Origin: Phyllobacterium zundukense
GTDB taxonomy: Bacteria > Pseudomonadota > Alphaproteobacteria > Rhizobiales > Rhizobiaceae
Direction: 5' to 3'
Assembly: GCF_025452195.1 (NCBI RefSeq)
Contig: NZ_CP104972.1
Coordinates: forward strand, 868,001 to 932,000
Length of the DNA stretch: 64,000 nt
The notes below the pieces were generated by a model. It was not told the DNA's origin and ran no database searches. It was given only the letters and a program-made list of their open reading frames with translations. A program made the position numbers and the translations under genes. Positions 56,370 through 64,000 of the stretch are shown one piece after another (position 1 is the first letter of the stretch; each line of letters starts with the position of its first letter).

Positions 56370-57390
56370 GCTGTTCCTGTCCCACACGACCGAAGTCGTG
56401 CTGTTTGCCGTCATCATCGCGATGAGCATCGTCCTGGGTTTTGCGACGGATCGTTTCTTCACGCTCGGCAATGCCTTCGACCTGCTGAATATCAGCGCGG
56501 TCAACATCATCTTTGCCGTCGGCCTGCTCGTGGTGTTGATTGCCGGCGGGATCGACATTTCCTTCGCCGTCGCCGCCTCGATCGTACAATATGTCACCGC
56601 ACTTGCGCTCGAGCGGATAGGCGGCGGTGAATGGGTATTCGGTCTCCTGATTGCGGCCTGCTTAGGCATCGTGCTCGGCGTGATCAACGCCTTCCTGATC
56701 CACCGCTTCCGCATCATCTCGATCGTGGCGACGATCGCGACCTTCAACGTCTATTTCGGCCTGCTGATGTTCTTCACCAAGGGCGTGTCGATCTACAACC
56801 TGCCTGACTGGCTGACGAGCCGCGTCATCATCTATGAGCGCGAAATGGCCGACGGGAGCTGGGCTGAGATTACCTTGCCGGTTGTCGTCATGGCCGTGTG
56901 CACGTTCGCCACCTGGCTCTTCATTACCCGCACGACGACCGGCCGGCAGCTCTATGCCTTCGGTGACAATCCGGAAGGGGCGCGCCGCTTCGGTATCAAT
57001 ATCGGCGCCATGCAATTCATCGCTTTCGGATGGCTGGGATTGATGGCAGGTATCGCCGGGCTCATGCAGGCGCATTATGCGCAGGAGGTCGTGCCGAACG
57101 CGCTCTATGGCCGCGAGCTCGATGTTCTGGCTGCGGTGGTGCTCGGTGGGGCGCGGCTGGGCGGCGGCAAGGGCTCCGTGCTCGGTTGCGTGCTGGGCGT
57201 GCTGCTTGTCTCGATCACCCAGAACGGCCTCAACCTGATGGGCGTTTCGCCCTTCGCCTTCAAGATGTTCGTCGGCGCAATCATCCTCGTTGCGATCACC
57301 CTGTCGAGCGCCCGCATCGGCAATCTGGTGCCGGTGTTCGCTACCCGCAAATCGACCGATGCCCAGCCTGCAGACAGGGGAGAGAGCTGA
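56362..57390 (+). CDS. Sugar ABC transporter permease (RbsC-like)
   Basis: This 342-residue BPD_transp_2 permease begins eight bases before the end of the ATPase gene, a translational-coupling overlap. It has multiple hydrophobic helices, VVLIAGGIDISFAVAASIVQ near residue 55 and a VVLGGARLGGGKGSVLGCVLG loop near 268. It pairs with the next permease, whose ATG overlaps its stop (TGATG). Confidence 0.92.
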   Translation: MRKLFLSHTTEVVLFAVIIAMSIVLGFATDRFFTLGNAFDLLNISAVNIIFAVGLLVVLIAGGIDISFAVAASIVQYVTALALERIGGGEWVFGLLIAACLGIVLGVINAFLIHRFRIISIVATIATFNVYFGLLMFFTKGVSIYNLPDWLTSRVIIYEREMADGSWAEITLPVVVMAVCTFATWLFITRTTTGRQLYAFGDNPEGARRFGINIGAMQFIAFGWLGLMAGIAGLMQAHYAQEVVPNALYGRELDVLAAVVLGGARLGGGKGSVLGCVLGVLLVSITQNGLNLMGVSPFAFKMFVGAIILVAITLSSARIGNLVPVFATRKSTDAQPADRGES

Positions 57391-58376
57391 TGAACGCGCT
57401 CGCCGCCCGCTTCAACGCCATCTTCGGGGCCGACATGGCCGGTCCCCTCGCCGCGCTGGTGGCGGTGCTTATCGTCTTCGGTTTCGCCTCGCCGCATTTC
57501 CTGACGGGCGCGACCTTCGGATCGGTTGCCTTTCAGCTTCCCGAGCTTGGCGTTCTGGCGCTTGCCATGCTGATGCCGATCCTCACCGGCGGCCTCAACC
57601 TTGCGATCACCTTTACCGCCAACATTGCCGGCCTGACGCTTGCCTGGACGCTGCAGGCCAAGGGCGGCATCGATGCCGGCCCGGGCGCATTCCTGCTCGG
57701 CACGGCTCTGGCGCTCGCCGTCGGCGCGGCAAGCGGCCTGGTCATGGGCCTGGTCATCGCCTTTACGCGCGCCCATCCGATCCTCGTTTCACTATCGATG
57801 ATGATCTTCCTGCGCGGCCTCGGCGAGTTCCTGACACGCGGCGGCGATATCTCGGGCTTCCCCACCTTCATCGCTCCAATCGGCCACGGCAGCATCCTTG
57901 GCATCCCCGTCCCTTTGCTGATCCTGATCGCCTGCGTCATCGCCACTCACATCCTGCTCTCACGCTTCAAGCTCGGCTTTTCCACCTATATGATCGGCTC
58001 CAATATCGAGTCTGCCCGCTATTCCGGCATCAACACCCGCAAGGTCCTGGTGCTGGTCTACATGCTGTCCGGCGTGATGGCTGCGGTTGCCGGCATCATT
58101 ATGCTTGCGCGTTTCAATTCGGTGCGCGTCGGCCACGGCGAATCCTATCTGCTGATCACCGTGCTCGCCTGCTTCCTCGGCGGCATCAATCCCTTCGGCG
58201 GCTTCGGCCGCGTCCTGCCCGTCTTCGTGGCGCTCATCGTGCTGCAGCTCCTTTCTTCGGGGCTCAACCTGCTGGGCGCCAACCAGCATCTCACCACTGC
58301 CGTCTGGGGCATCCTGCTCATCGTCGTGATGGTGCTGCGATGGCTCTCGGCCAAGTTCATCAGAATCGTGAAATAG
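57390..58376 (+). CDS. Sugar ABC transporter permease (RbsC-like, second)
   Basis: The ATG at 57390 overlaps the previous stop and gives 328 residues; a longer frame from 57030 is only the antisense-free read-through of the upstream gene. It has helices throughout, MLMPILTGGLNLAITFTANI near residue 55 and FKLGFSTYMIGSNIESARYS near 195. The loop FLGGINPFGGFGRVLPVFVA near 270 is a variant of the usual glycine-rich segment. It forms a heterodimeric channel with the preceding permease. Confidence 0.91.
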   Translation: MNALAARFNAIFGADMAGPLAALVAVLIVFGFASPHFLTGATFGSVAFQLPELGVLALAMLMPILTGGLNLAITFTANIAGLTLAWTLQAKGGIDAGPGAFLLGTALALAVGAASGLVMGLVIAFTRAHPILVSLSMMIFLRGLGEFLTRGGDISGFPTFIAPIGHGSILGIPVPLLILIACVIATHILLSRFKLGFSTYMIGSNIESARYSGINTRKVLVLVYMLSGVMAAVAGIIMLARFNSVRVGHGESYLLITVLACFLGGINPFGGFGRVLPVFVALIVLQLLSSGLNLLGANQHLTTAVWGILLIVVMVLRWLSAKFIRIVK

Positions 58377-58387
58377 GAGATACGACC

Positions 58388-59236
58388 ATGGAAGGTTTCG
58401 GCGTTCACACCAGCATGTGGACCATGAACTGGGATCGCGCAGGCGCCGAGAAGGCGATTGCCGGAGCCGTGCACTACAAGATGGATTTCATTGAGATCGC
58501 GCTGCTCAATGCGCCCGCCGTCGATGCCAAACACACCCGCGACCTGCTTGAGAAGCACAAGCTGCGCGCGGTCTGCTCGCTCGGACTGCCAGAACATGCC
58601 TGGGCCTCCATCCGCCCGGATGCCGCAATCGAGCACTTGAAGGTTGCGATCGAAAAGACCGCAGAAATGAACGCCGAGGCCCTGTCCGGCGTTATCTTTG
58701 GCGGCATTGGCGAGCGCACCGGTGTGCCACCGACGCAGGGCGAATACGACAACATCGCCAAGGTGCTCGACGCGGCGGCAAAGCATGCAAACAAGCACGG
58801 CATCCAACTCGGCGTCGAAGCCGTGAACCGCTATGAGAACCACCTGATCAACTCGGCGCAGCAGGCCGTCGATATGGTGGAGCGTGTCGGCGCCGACAAT
58901 ATCTTCGTTCACCTCGACACCTACCACATGAATATCGAGGAAAAGGGGGCGGCAAACGGCATCCTGATCGCCCGCGATCACCTGAAGTACATCCATCTTT
59001 CCGAAAGCGACCGCGGCACGCCTGGCTATGGCAACATTCCGTGGGATGCGATCTACGCCGCGCTCGCGGCGATCGGCTTTAAGGGCGGACTTGCGATGGA
59101 AAGTTTCATCAACATGCCGCCCGAAGTAGCCTTTGGCCTGGCCGTCTGGCGCCCCGTTGCACGCGATATGGAAGAGGTCATGGACAAGGGTCTGCCCTTC
59201 CTACGCAATAAGGCGGAACAATACGGTCTCATCTGA
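58388..59236 (+). CDS. Sugar isomerase/epimerase (xylose isomerase-like TIM barrel, ketose 3-epimerase type)
   Basis: The ATG at 58388 has GGAG eight bases upstream and gives 282 residues. The AP-endonuclease-2/TIM-barrel fold has the ketose 3-epimerase metal site: Glu in GVEAVNRYENH (near residue 146), Asp and His in FVHLDTYHMNI (near 178), His in KYIHLSESDRG (near 205) and Glu in LAMESFIN (near 238). D-tagatose/D-allulose 3-epimerases use this set to invert C3 of free ketoses. It is the last gene of the sugar importer operon, so it should act on the imported sugar. Confidence 0.88.
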   Translation: MEGFGVHTSMWTMNWDRAGAEKAIAGAVHYKMDFIEIALLNAPAVDAKHTRDLLEKHKLRAVCSLGLPEHAWASIRPDAAIEHLKVAIEKTAEMNAEALSGVIFGGIGERTGVPPTQGEYDNIAKVLDAAAKHANKHGIQLGVEAVNRYENHLINSAQQAVDMVERVGADNIFVHLDTYHMNIEEKGAANGILIARDHLKYIHLSESDRGTPGYGNIPWDAIYAALAAIGFKGGLAMESFINMPPEVAFGLAVWRPVARDMEEVMDKGLPFLRNKAEQYGLI

Positions 59237-59727
59237 TCCGGTTTGCCGGATATTCCGCATTTAAATCGACGCCCATGTTGGCCGTCTGCCAATCGGCGTC
59301 GTGGCACCGAATCTGACTGCGAAGACGTCGTCCCCTCCAACGAGGTTCCTCGACCTGTACCCGGCAACACGGCATCAGGCTGCTTCGAAAGCGGACTTCA
59401 AATGCCCCCTTAACGAAGCCGAACTGCAGCTCAGAAAACGGATGGTCTGAGAGCCGTTCCGGACGAGACGTTATGCGATTTTCGAGGTACAAAGCGGGAA
59501 CCTTTGCGCCAGTGTTGTTCCATAGCTTGCAGCGCGTCGAGGGGTAGTTGCGTCAAAAACTGCACCCGTTTCTGTTCGGATTCGGAAGCTTTGCTGGCCG
59601 TGCACGCAGAGCGTCCCGCCGGACCGGAAGTCGTCGCTCCCGGTCTCAAGGTTTTGATCAGCCGGGCGAAAGGCCCGAGTGTGCCATATGTGCCCCAGTA
59701 CAATTAGGTGAGTTTATGGGAGCCGAG
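59237..59727. other. Intergenic stretch without recognisable gene
   Basis: About 0.5 kb between the convergent epimerase and SulP genes. Short overlapping frames lack family features or ribosome sites; no clear terminator hairpin was found. Confidence 0.4.
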
Positions 59728-61248
59728 TCACGCTACCTCGGCCAAAAAACGTTTGAAGTGCGGGATTAGTCGCGGATGGTGTCCAGCAGGAGTATTCATC
59801 ATTGCAAGCTGCCTACCAGATCGTCTCTCGCGGCGCAGCCATTCACTGATTGTTTCGGTACATGTGTGATCCAGAAACTGAAGATCAACACAAACGATTT
59901 CGACCATTTTGTCCTTCGGCAAACCTTCCAGTGTATTAAGCAGTCTCGGCACATCTTTGTATGTTCCTGCACCCTTCAGCATGAGACTGATCGCATGGTC
60001 CTTGTCTTCCTCGCGAATATGCAGCCGTTGACGTAGATATGGCAAAATTTCCATAACCGATAATACCAAACCTGTTGCAACGCCGATCAATAGATCCTGA
60101 ATAACCACCAGAGCGACCGTTGCCACCCATATACCAACCGGAACCCACCCGTGATGATCAAAGAGATGGCGGACATGATGCAGACTAATAAGCCGCCAGC
60201 CTGTAACGAGAAGTACCGCTGCGAGAGCTGTTAACGGCACCATGCCGAGTAACTGCGGAAACATCGCCACGAGCGCAAAAATCCATACTCCGTGCAAAAT
60301 CGTGGAAAGACGAGTTCTGGCTCCCGCTTGAATGTTAGCAGACGATCGAACAATGACCCCGGTGATAGGCAAGGCCCCCAGCATGCCACATATGCTGTTT
60401 CCAACACCTTGAGCAAACAGCTCTTTATTAAAGTGCGTGCGCTTGCCATCATGCATGCGGTCGACCGCCGCTGCTGACAGGAGCGTTTCGGCACTGGCAA
60501 TAACGGCAATAACCAATACTGTGATCATGACCCCTGGTTGGGCAAGCTGCAGGAAATCTTGGATGTTTGGAAACGACAATCCTTGCAGCAGGGTATCCGG
60601 CACTTCAACTCGCACGATTGGCAAATGAAGAACAACTGCTAACACGGTGCCAAGACCAACACCAATCAGCGCCCCCGGCACCAGCGATAGTGCTTTTGGG
60701 CGAAATTTTTCCCAAGCGACCATAGCTAAAAGCGAGGCAACGCCGACGCCAAGTGCTATCAGCGCGTTGGCATCTCCACGCCATAGAGTGCCGATGCTAT
60801 TATCAATTGCGGCTACATTCTCCAGTCCGCCGGCAGCTGGCTCTGCGCCCATTACCACATGAATCTGTCCTAGAATGATCAGTATACCGATGCCGGCCAG
60901 CATGCCATGAACGACGGCCGGAGAGATGGCACGAAACCAGGAGCCAATCTTCAAGAACCCGGCCAGGATCTGTAGAAGTCCGGCCGCAACCAAAACGGGT
61001 CCAAGCATTGCCACACCATACTGCTGCACAAAACTGAAAACGATCACAGCAAGTCCGGCTGCCGGACCAGACACCTGAAGTGGCGAACCTGCCAACAGCC
61101 CGACAATAATGCCCCCGACGATGCCGGAAACGATCCCCATGGCAACGGGGACGCCTGATGCGACCGCTATGCCAAGGCATAGAGGCATAGCCACGAGAAA
61201 AACCACCAGCGAGGATGCCAGATCGCGAGATAATGAAGTGTTGGTCAT
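59728..61248 (-). CDS. SulP-family anion transporter (likely bicarbonate or sulfate)
   Basis: The ATG at 61248 follows CGGAGTAAATATCTG and gives 506 residues. About 10-12 membrane helices (15-420) include the SulP stretch AMPLCLGIAVASGVPVAMGI and GSPLQVSGPAAGLAVIVFSF near residue 60. A short STAS-like domain (VDLQFLDHTCTETISEWLRR, near 460) ends the protein. SulP members carry sulfate, bicarbonate or other anions with sodium or protons. The carbonic anhydrase gene is directly upstream (seven bases), which favours bicarbonate. Confidence 0.92.
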   Translation of the reverse strand: MTNTSLSRDLASSLVVFLVAMPLCLGIAVASGVPVAMGIVSGIVGGIIVGLLAGSPLQVSGPAAGLAVIVFSFVQQYGVAMLGPVLVAAGLLQILAGFLKIGSWFRAISPAVVHGMLAGIGILIILGQIHVVMGAEPAAGGLENVAAIDNSIGTLWRGDANALIALGVGVASLLAMVAWEKFRPKALSLVPGALIGVGLGTVLAVVLHLPIVRVEVPDTLLQGLSFPNIQDFLQLAQPGVMITVLVIAVIASAETLLSAAAVDRMHDGKRTHFNKELFAQGVGNSICGMLGALPITGVIVRSSANIQAGARTRLSTILHGVWIFALVAMFPQLLGMVPLTALAAVLLVTGWRLISLHHVRHLFDHHGWVPVGIWVATVALVVIQDLLIGVATGLVLSVMEILPYLRQRLHIREEDKDHAISLMLKGAGTYKDVPRLLNTLEGLPKDKMVEIVCVDLQFLDHTCTETISEWLRRERRSGRQLAMMNTPAGHHPRLIPHFKRFLAEVA

Positions 61249-61255
61249 CAGATAT

Positions 61256-61957
61256 TTACTCCGCAGCGAGATTGGTTGTCTGGTGTGTGACGTGAGGATT
61301 GCCACGCCCCATCACTGCTGCGGGCAGCGGTTGATCTTCCTTAGCTTTTATGAATGCCGAAACTGCTCCGTCGTAGACTTGGACTTCCCCCGTCTCGATG
61401 TCGAAGAACCAGCCATGCAAGGCTATCTCATTGGTGGCGAGTTTGGCTGCAACCGAGGGGTGTGTGCGCAAGTGGTCAAGCTGTACTATGATGTTCTCCA
61501 TTGCGACAGCACGGACGCGATCATGCCCGGAAAGGTCCGCTGGGTACGCCTCACAAACAATGGAATAGGCCGCGTGACTATGTTTGAGCCATGCCGCCAC
61601 GTTGGGCATGGGAATTAGCGTTTCCGGGTGGCAGAGACCTTTCATAGCTCCGCAATCCGAGTGCCCACACACGATTATGTCACGGACACCGAGCGCAACA
61701 ACCGCATACTCGATCGCAGACGATACCCCACCATTGGCTGTTGAAAACGGGGGAACGATATTGCCGGCGTTGCGACAAACGAATAGTTCCCCGGGGCCAG
61801 ATTGGGTAATGGTTTCGGGCATCACCCGACTGTCAGCGCAAGATATCATCAGAGCCTGTGGCTGTTGTCCCTCTCTTGCAAGTTTACGATAGAGGGCGGA
61901 GTCATTTGGGTAGACTGCGCCGCGAAATGTTGAGATGCCTTTTAGTAGATTACCCAT
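61256..61957 (-). CDS. Beta-class carbonic anhydrase
   Basis: This 233-residue enzyme has the zinc ligands Cys40 and Asp42 (SCADSR), His99 and Cys102 (GHSDCG), and the usual CRNAGNIVPP stretch near residue 61. It interconverts carbon dioxide and bicarbonate. Its stop lies seven bases before the SulP start, so the two form an operon; this carbonic anhydrase-SulP pairing is frequent in proteobacteria and suggests joint bicarbonate supply. No signal peptide is present, so it is cytoplasmic. Confidence 0.94.
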   Translation of the reverse strand: MGNLLKGISTFRGAVYPNDSALYRKLAREGQQPQALMISCADSRVMPETITQSGPGELFVCRNAGNIVPPFSTANGGVSSAIEYAVVALGVRDIIVCGHSDCGAMKGLCHPETLIPMPNVAAWLKHSHAAYSIVCEAYPADLSGHDRVRAVAMENIIVQLDHLRTHPSVAAKLATNEIALHGWFFDIETGEVQVYDGAVSAFIKAKEDQPLPAAVMGRGNPHVTHQTTNLAAE

Positions 61958-63083
61958 GGTGAGATACTCTCTATGTCAAGCGTTGCGTGAACAGCGAATG
62001 TATTCTTTGCCGAATTGATTGCGCTAGGAGGATTCCTTTCGCACATGCGAAAGTAGGTATGGACATCAGGTGATGATAGGGCGACAGAATATATTGCGTT
62101 GCAAAATATATCACAACTTCGTTATTTGACAGCATTGAGAGATGAGTGAGCGATTCTCACATAATATGAGACTATACTATTAAATTTGAAATATATTCAT
62201 GTTTTATTCGGGGGTGGGCTCTGTGATGTGCCGCACCACCGTAATATGAGTCAGCTCGCGTCAGCCGGCTCAGTCTGCGCTTTGGCAGAGTTGAGTTTCT
62301 GGCAAGCCAGTGCGTATCAGCTAACAAAACTTGTTCATGACAATCTCTGGTTAAGTCGACGGGACAGTTTTCAAGCACGTCGACAACATAACTGCGGTTT
62401 GTCGCAGAGTTGTGCCGCGTTGAAGGTGGAGTTGTCGCAAAGTATCTCAGGACCGAGTGATGGGACTTTTTGCTACGAATTTCGATGCAGTTAATGCCGG
62501 CCACAACGGGTGATGACGATCTTCTGCAGGTGGCGTTCTGGCGATTTGGCGGGCGTCGGCCAACTCGCCTGAAACTCTCCGTAAGGCGATTAACACGCCT
62601 GTCGTTCAAACAAAGTGACATCCCCCCATAAATAGGTCCCTTTTTCTCCTTTGTAATCGGATCTTCATATGAGGAATGCATTTCCGCCAACCACGTCCCA
62701 TTGAGATCAGGGGTGCGAACAAAGCGATTCAGCGGCCAAAGTCGCCATAGAAATTTGTCGAACAAGGCCCATCCCGTTGTCATCACAAACAACGTTAGCG
62801 AGTACGGTTTGGCATGTTCCCAAGTGAGATCGATCCCCAGTATTGCATGATGCGCCTTGTGAGAGGAGGTCGGTCAATCCTCCAGGCACAAAAACGGAAA
62901 ACGCCCCCAAACATTGGGGGAGTCCGATGGGTCAAGCCGCGAAGACCACCTTGATCTTGGATTGGTATGGGGGCATTCTGCACATGCCAGCGTAACAAGC
63001 TCATCGGCATAAAACCCCCAGTTGGTCGTCATGCAAAGAGTGTGTCGGCTAAAGCCAATACTCCCGACTGAAAGGTTTGAACC
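61958..63083. other. Stretch with a gene remnant and no intact gene
   Basis: About 1.1 kb between the carbonic anhydrase and FKBP genes. It is AT-richer near 62000-62200. A remnant resembling a Cap15-type protein lies at 62631-62873. The frame continues to 62172 in unrelated sequence. No intact gene or RNA was recognised. Confidence 0.5.
62631..62873 (-). pseudogene. Remnant resembling a CBASS Cap15-type (membrane + beta-barrel) effector
   Basis: Reading down from 62873 the minus strand gives SHKAHHAILGIDLTWEHAKP, a membrane-like segment with SLTLFVMTTGWALFDKFLWR, then LWPLNRFVRTPDLNGTWLAE and SSYEDPITKEKKGPI. The WRLWPLN-x-FVRTPDLNGTW block recalls the junction between membrane helices and the beta-barrel of Cap15-like CBASS receptors. 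After KGPI the similarity stops, and upstream a TGA (62874-62876) closes the frame with no start codon. No cyclase partner is nearby. The family call is from memory of the pattern and is tentative. Confidence 0.45.
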
Positions 63084-63521
63084 ATGACTCAAGCAAAAAT
63101 TGGCGATATCGTTCGCATCCATTACACCGGCATGCTTGCGGACGGCACAACGTTCGACAGTTCGAAGGAACGCGAGCCTTTGCAAATCGAGATCGGAGCA
63201 GGAAAGGTTCTTTCAGGGCTCGATAAGCAGATTGTCGGCATGAATGTCGGCGACATACAAACCATTGAGATTCCCGCTGAAGACGCGTTCGGGCCGCACG
63301 ACCCGCGCAAGATTCAGACAGTCCCACGCTCCAAAGTTCCTTCCGATATGGATGTCAGGCCGGGAATGCAGCTCCAGGCGGAGTCAAGCGGCGGCACACC
63401 GATGACGCTTAATGTCGTGGATGTGAATTCGGAAGAGATAACGGTTGATGCCAATCACCCCTTGGCGGGCCGTGATGTGGTATTCGAAGTCGAACTCACC
63501 GAGATCGTCAGGGCCGCTTGA
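63084..63521 (+). CDS. FKBP-type peptidyl-prolyl isomerase (SlyD-like)
   Basis: This 145-residue protein starts at ATG 63084. The FKBP core shows GDIVRIHYTGMLADGTTFDS (near 7-26) and GLDKQIVGMNVGDIQTIEIP near 52, interrupted by the insert-in-flap domain (near 70-125) that marks SlyD-type chaperones. The His/Cys-rich metal-binding tail of Escherichia SlyD is absent. It catalyses proline cis-trans isomerisation and holds unfolded chains. It is a single gene, followed after 36 bases by a methyltransferase. Confidence 0.92.
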   Translation: MTQAKIGDIVRIHYTGMLADGTTFDSSKEREPLQIEIGAGKVLSGLDKQIVGMNVGDIQTIEIPAEDAFGPHDPRKIQTVPRSKVPSDMDVRPGMQLQAESSGGTPMTLNVVDVNSEEITVDANHPLAGRDVVFEVELTEIVRAA

Positions 63522-63557
63522 GGTCTAGTGCGTCGGATGACGTCTGTGGAGACTTCG

Positions 63558-64000
63558 ATGACCTCAAACTTCAACGTCCGCGATGCGAACAGCTATGAGC
63601 AACTCATGGGCCGTTGGAGCCAAAAACTCGCGCCCCTGTTCATCGACTTCGCGGGGCTGGCCGACGGCGAAAAAATTCTCGACGTCGGCTGCGGCACCGG
63701 AAGCCTGACCTTCGCGCTCGCCAGAACCGCCAATCTCGGCGAGATCGCCGCGATCGACTATTCGCCCGTCTTCGTCGAGGAGGCAATCCGGCGCAACACC
63801 GACTCGCGCATAAAGATCCGGCAGGCAGATGCCTGCGCCTTGCCCTTCGAGGGCGGCACGTTCGACCGCGCCTTGGCGCTTCTGGTGCTCCACTTCGTGC
63901 CCGAGTCCAGCAAGGCAGTCGCCGAGATGCGCCGCGTCGTACGGCCCGGCGGCGTGGTCGCGGCGGCCGTTTGGGATCATCTCGGCGGCATGCCCGGCAT
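63558..64000 (+). CDS. SAM-dependent methyltransferase (3' end beyond window)
   Basis: The ATG at 63558 is seven bases after GGAG (an in-frame ATG at 63537 lacks a ribosome site). The visible 147 residues begin MTSNFNVRDANSYEQLMGRW and contain the class I methyltransferase motif ILDVGCGTGSLTFAL (near 38), AIDYSPVFVEEA (near 65), ADACALPFEGGTFDRAL (near 85) and MRRVVRPGGVVAAAVW (near 125). These match the Methyltransf_11 type (UbiE-like small-molecule methylases). The substrate is unknown and the C-terminus lies outside the window. Confidence 0.88.
   Translation, partial: MTSNFNVRDANSYEQLMGRWSQKLAPLFIDFAGLADGEKILDVGCGTGSLTFALARTANLGEIAAIDYSPVFVEEAIRRNTDSRIKIRQADACALPFEGGTFDRALALLVLHFVPESSKAVAEMRRVVRPGGVVAAAVWDHLGGMPG

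Noticed and set aside
57290..59236. A 648-codon plus-strand frame including the epimerase
   Set aside because: Only the part from ATG 58388 is the real gene; the upstream part is a wrong-frame reading of the second permease.

Overview
The window is GC-rich DNA from an alphaproteobacterium of the Rhizobiales type (Phyllobacterium, Brucella/Ochrobactrum or Mesorhizobium-like). This rests on the number of sugar, amino-acid and branched-chain-type ABC importers, the FCD-type GntR, LacI and LysR regulators, and rhizobial-looking catabolic genes. No rRNA, tRNA, replication gene, prophage, insertion sequence or CRISPR array was seen. The content is that of an accessory catabolic region, as found on a second chromosome, megaplasmid or variable chromosomal segment.

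Left part (1-20.3 kb): an apparent 2-hydroxy-acid/sugar catabolic island. A GMC alcohol dehydrogenase (cut by the left edge) diverges from a ribose-type ABC importer (binding protein, permease, double ATPase, permease). Next come a glyoxalase-like protein, and an operon of FAD-linked D-2-hydroxyacid dehydrogenase, GntR regulator and SDR. The three genes for the nickel-pincer cofactor (larB, larE, larC) follow with a hydroxyisobutyrate-dehydrogenase-like enzyme, then a second GntR regulator. The last operon is a complete Liv-type importer whose final gene is a LarA-type nickel racemase with all expected cofactor residues. Sites of the form TTGTnnnACAA, the FadR/FCD-type GntR consensus, lie upstream of the two ABC operons, and a near match precedes the FAD dehydrogenase. 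One local regulon is therefore likely: import of a hydroxy acid, racemisation by LarA, then oxidation of one enantiomer.

Middle (20.4-41 kb): a TRAP permease remnant, a GAF-GGDEF-EAL protein, a CorC/HlyC-type CBS protein, an AhpD-like pair of which one copy is truncated, and a class II Fic protein directly preceded by five 24-bp tandem repeats. An amino-acid oxidase, a fused permease-ATPase amino-acid importer and its binding protein diverge from a LacI regulator across two perfect 14-bp palindromes 21 bp apart. NAD-formate dehydrogenase, an NfeD-stomatin pair, frameshifted DoxX and OsmC genes and a ketopantoate reductase follow.

Right part (41-64 kb): scattered single genes (ATC-hydrolase-like protein, secreted hydrolase, NmrA-like/LysR pair, GNAT), then a 1.7-kb gene-poor stretch with two copies of one hairpin. 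A decayed LysR-linked operon follows (truncated SDR, frameshifted cyclase, intact aldo/keto reductase). Next are a truncated CRP-like/thioredoxin-reductase fusion and a second complete sugar importer with a LacI regulator, an epimerase-like enzyme and a one-base frameshift in the ATPase gene. The window closes with a carbonic anhydrase-SulP pair, a remnant resembling a CBASS Cap15 effector, an FKBP isomerase and a methyltransferase cut by the right edge. At least seven genes are broken, so the region is turning over. Functions are inferred by reading the proteins; no database search was run.
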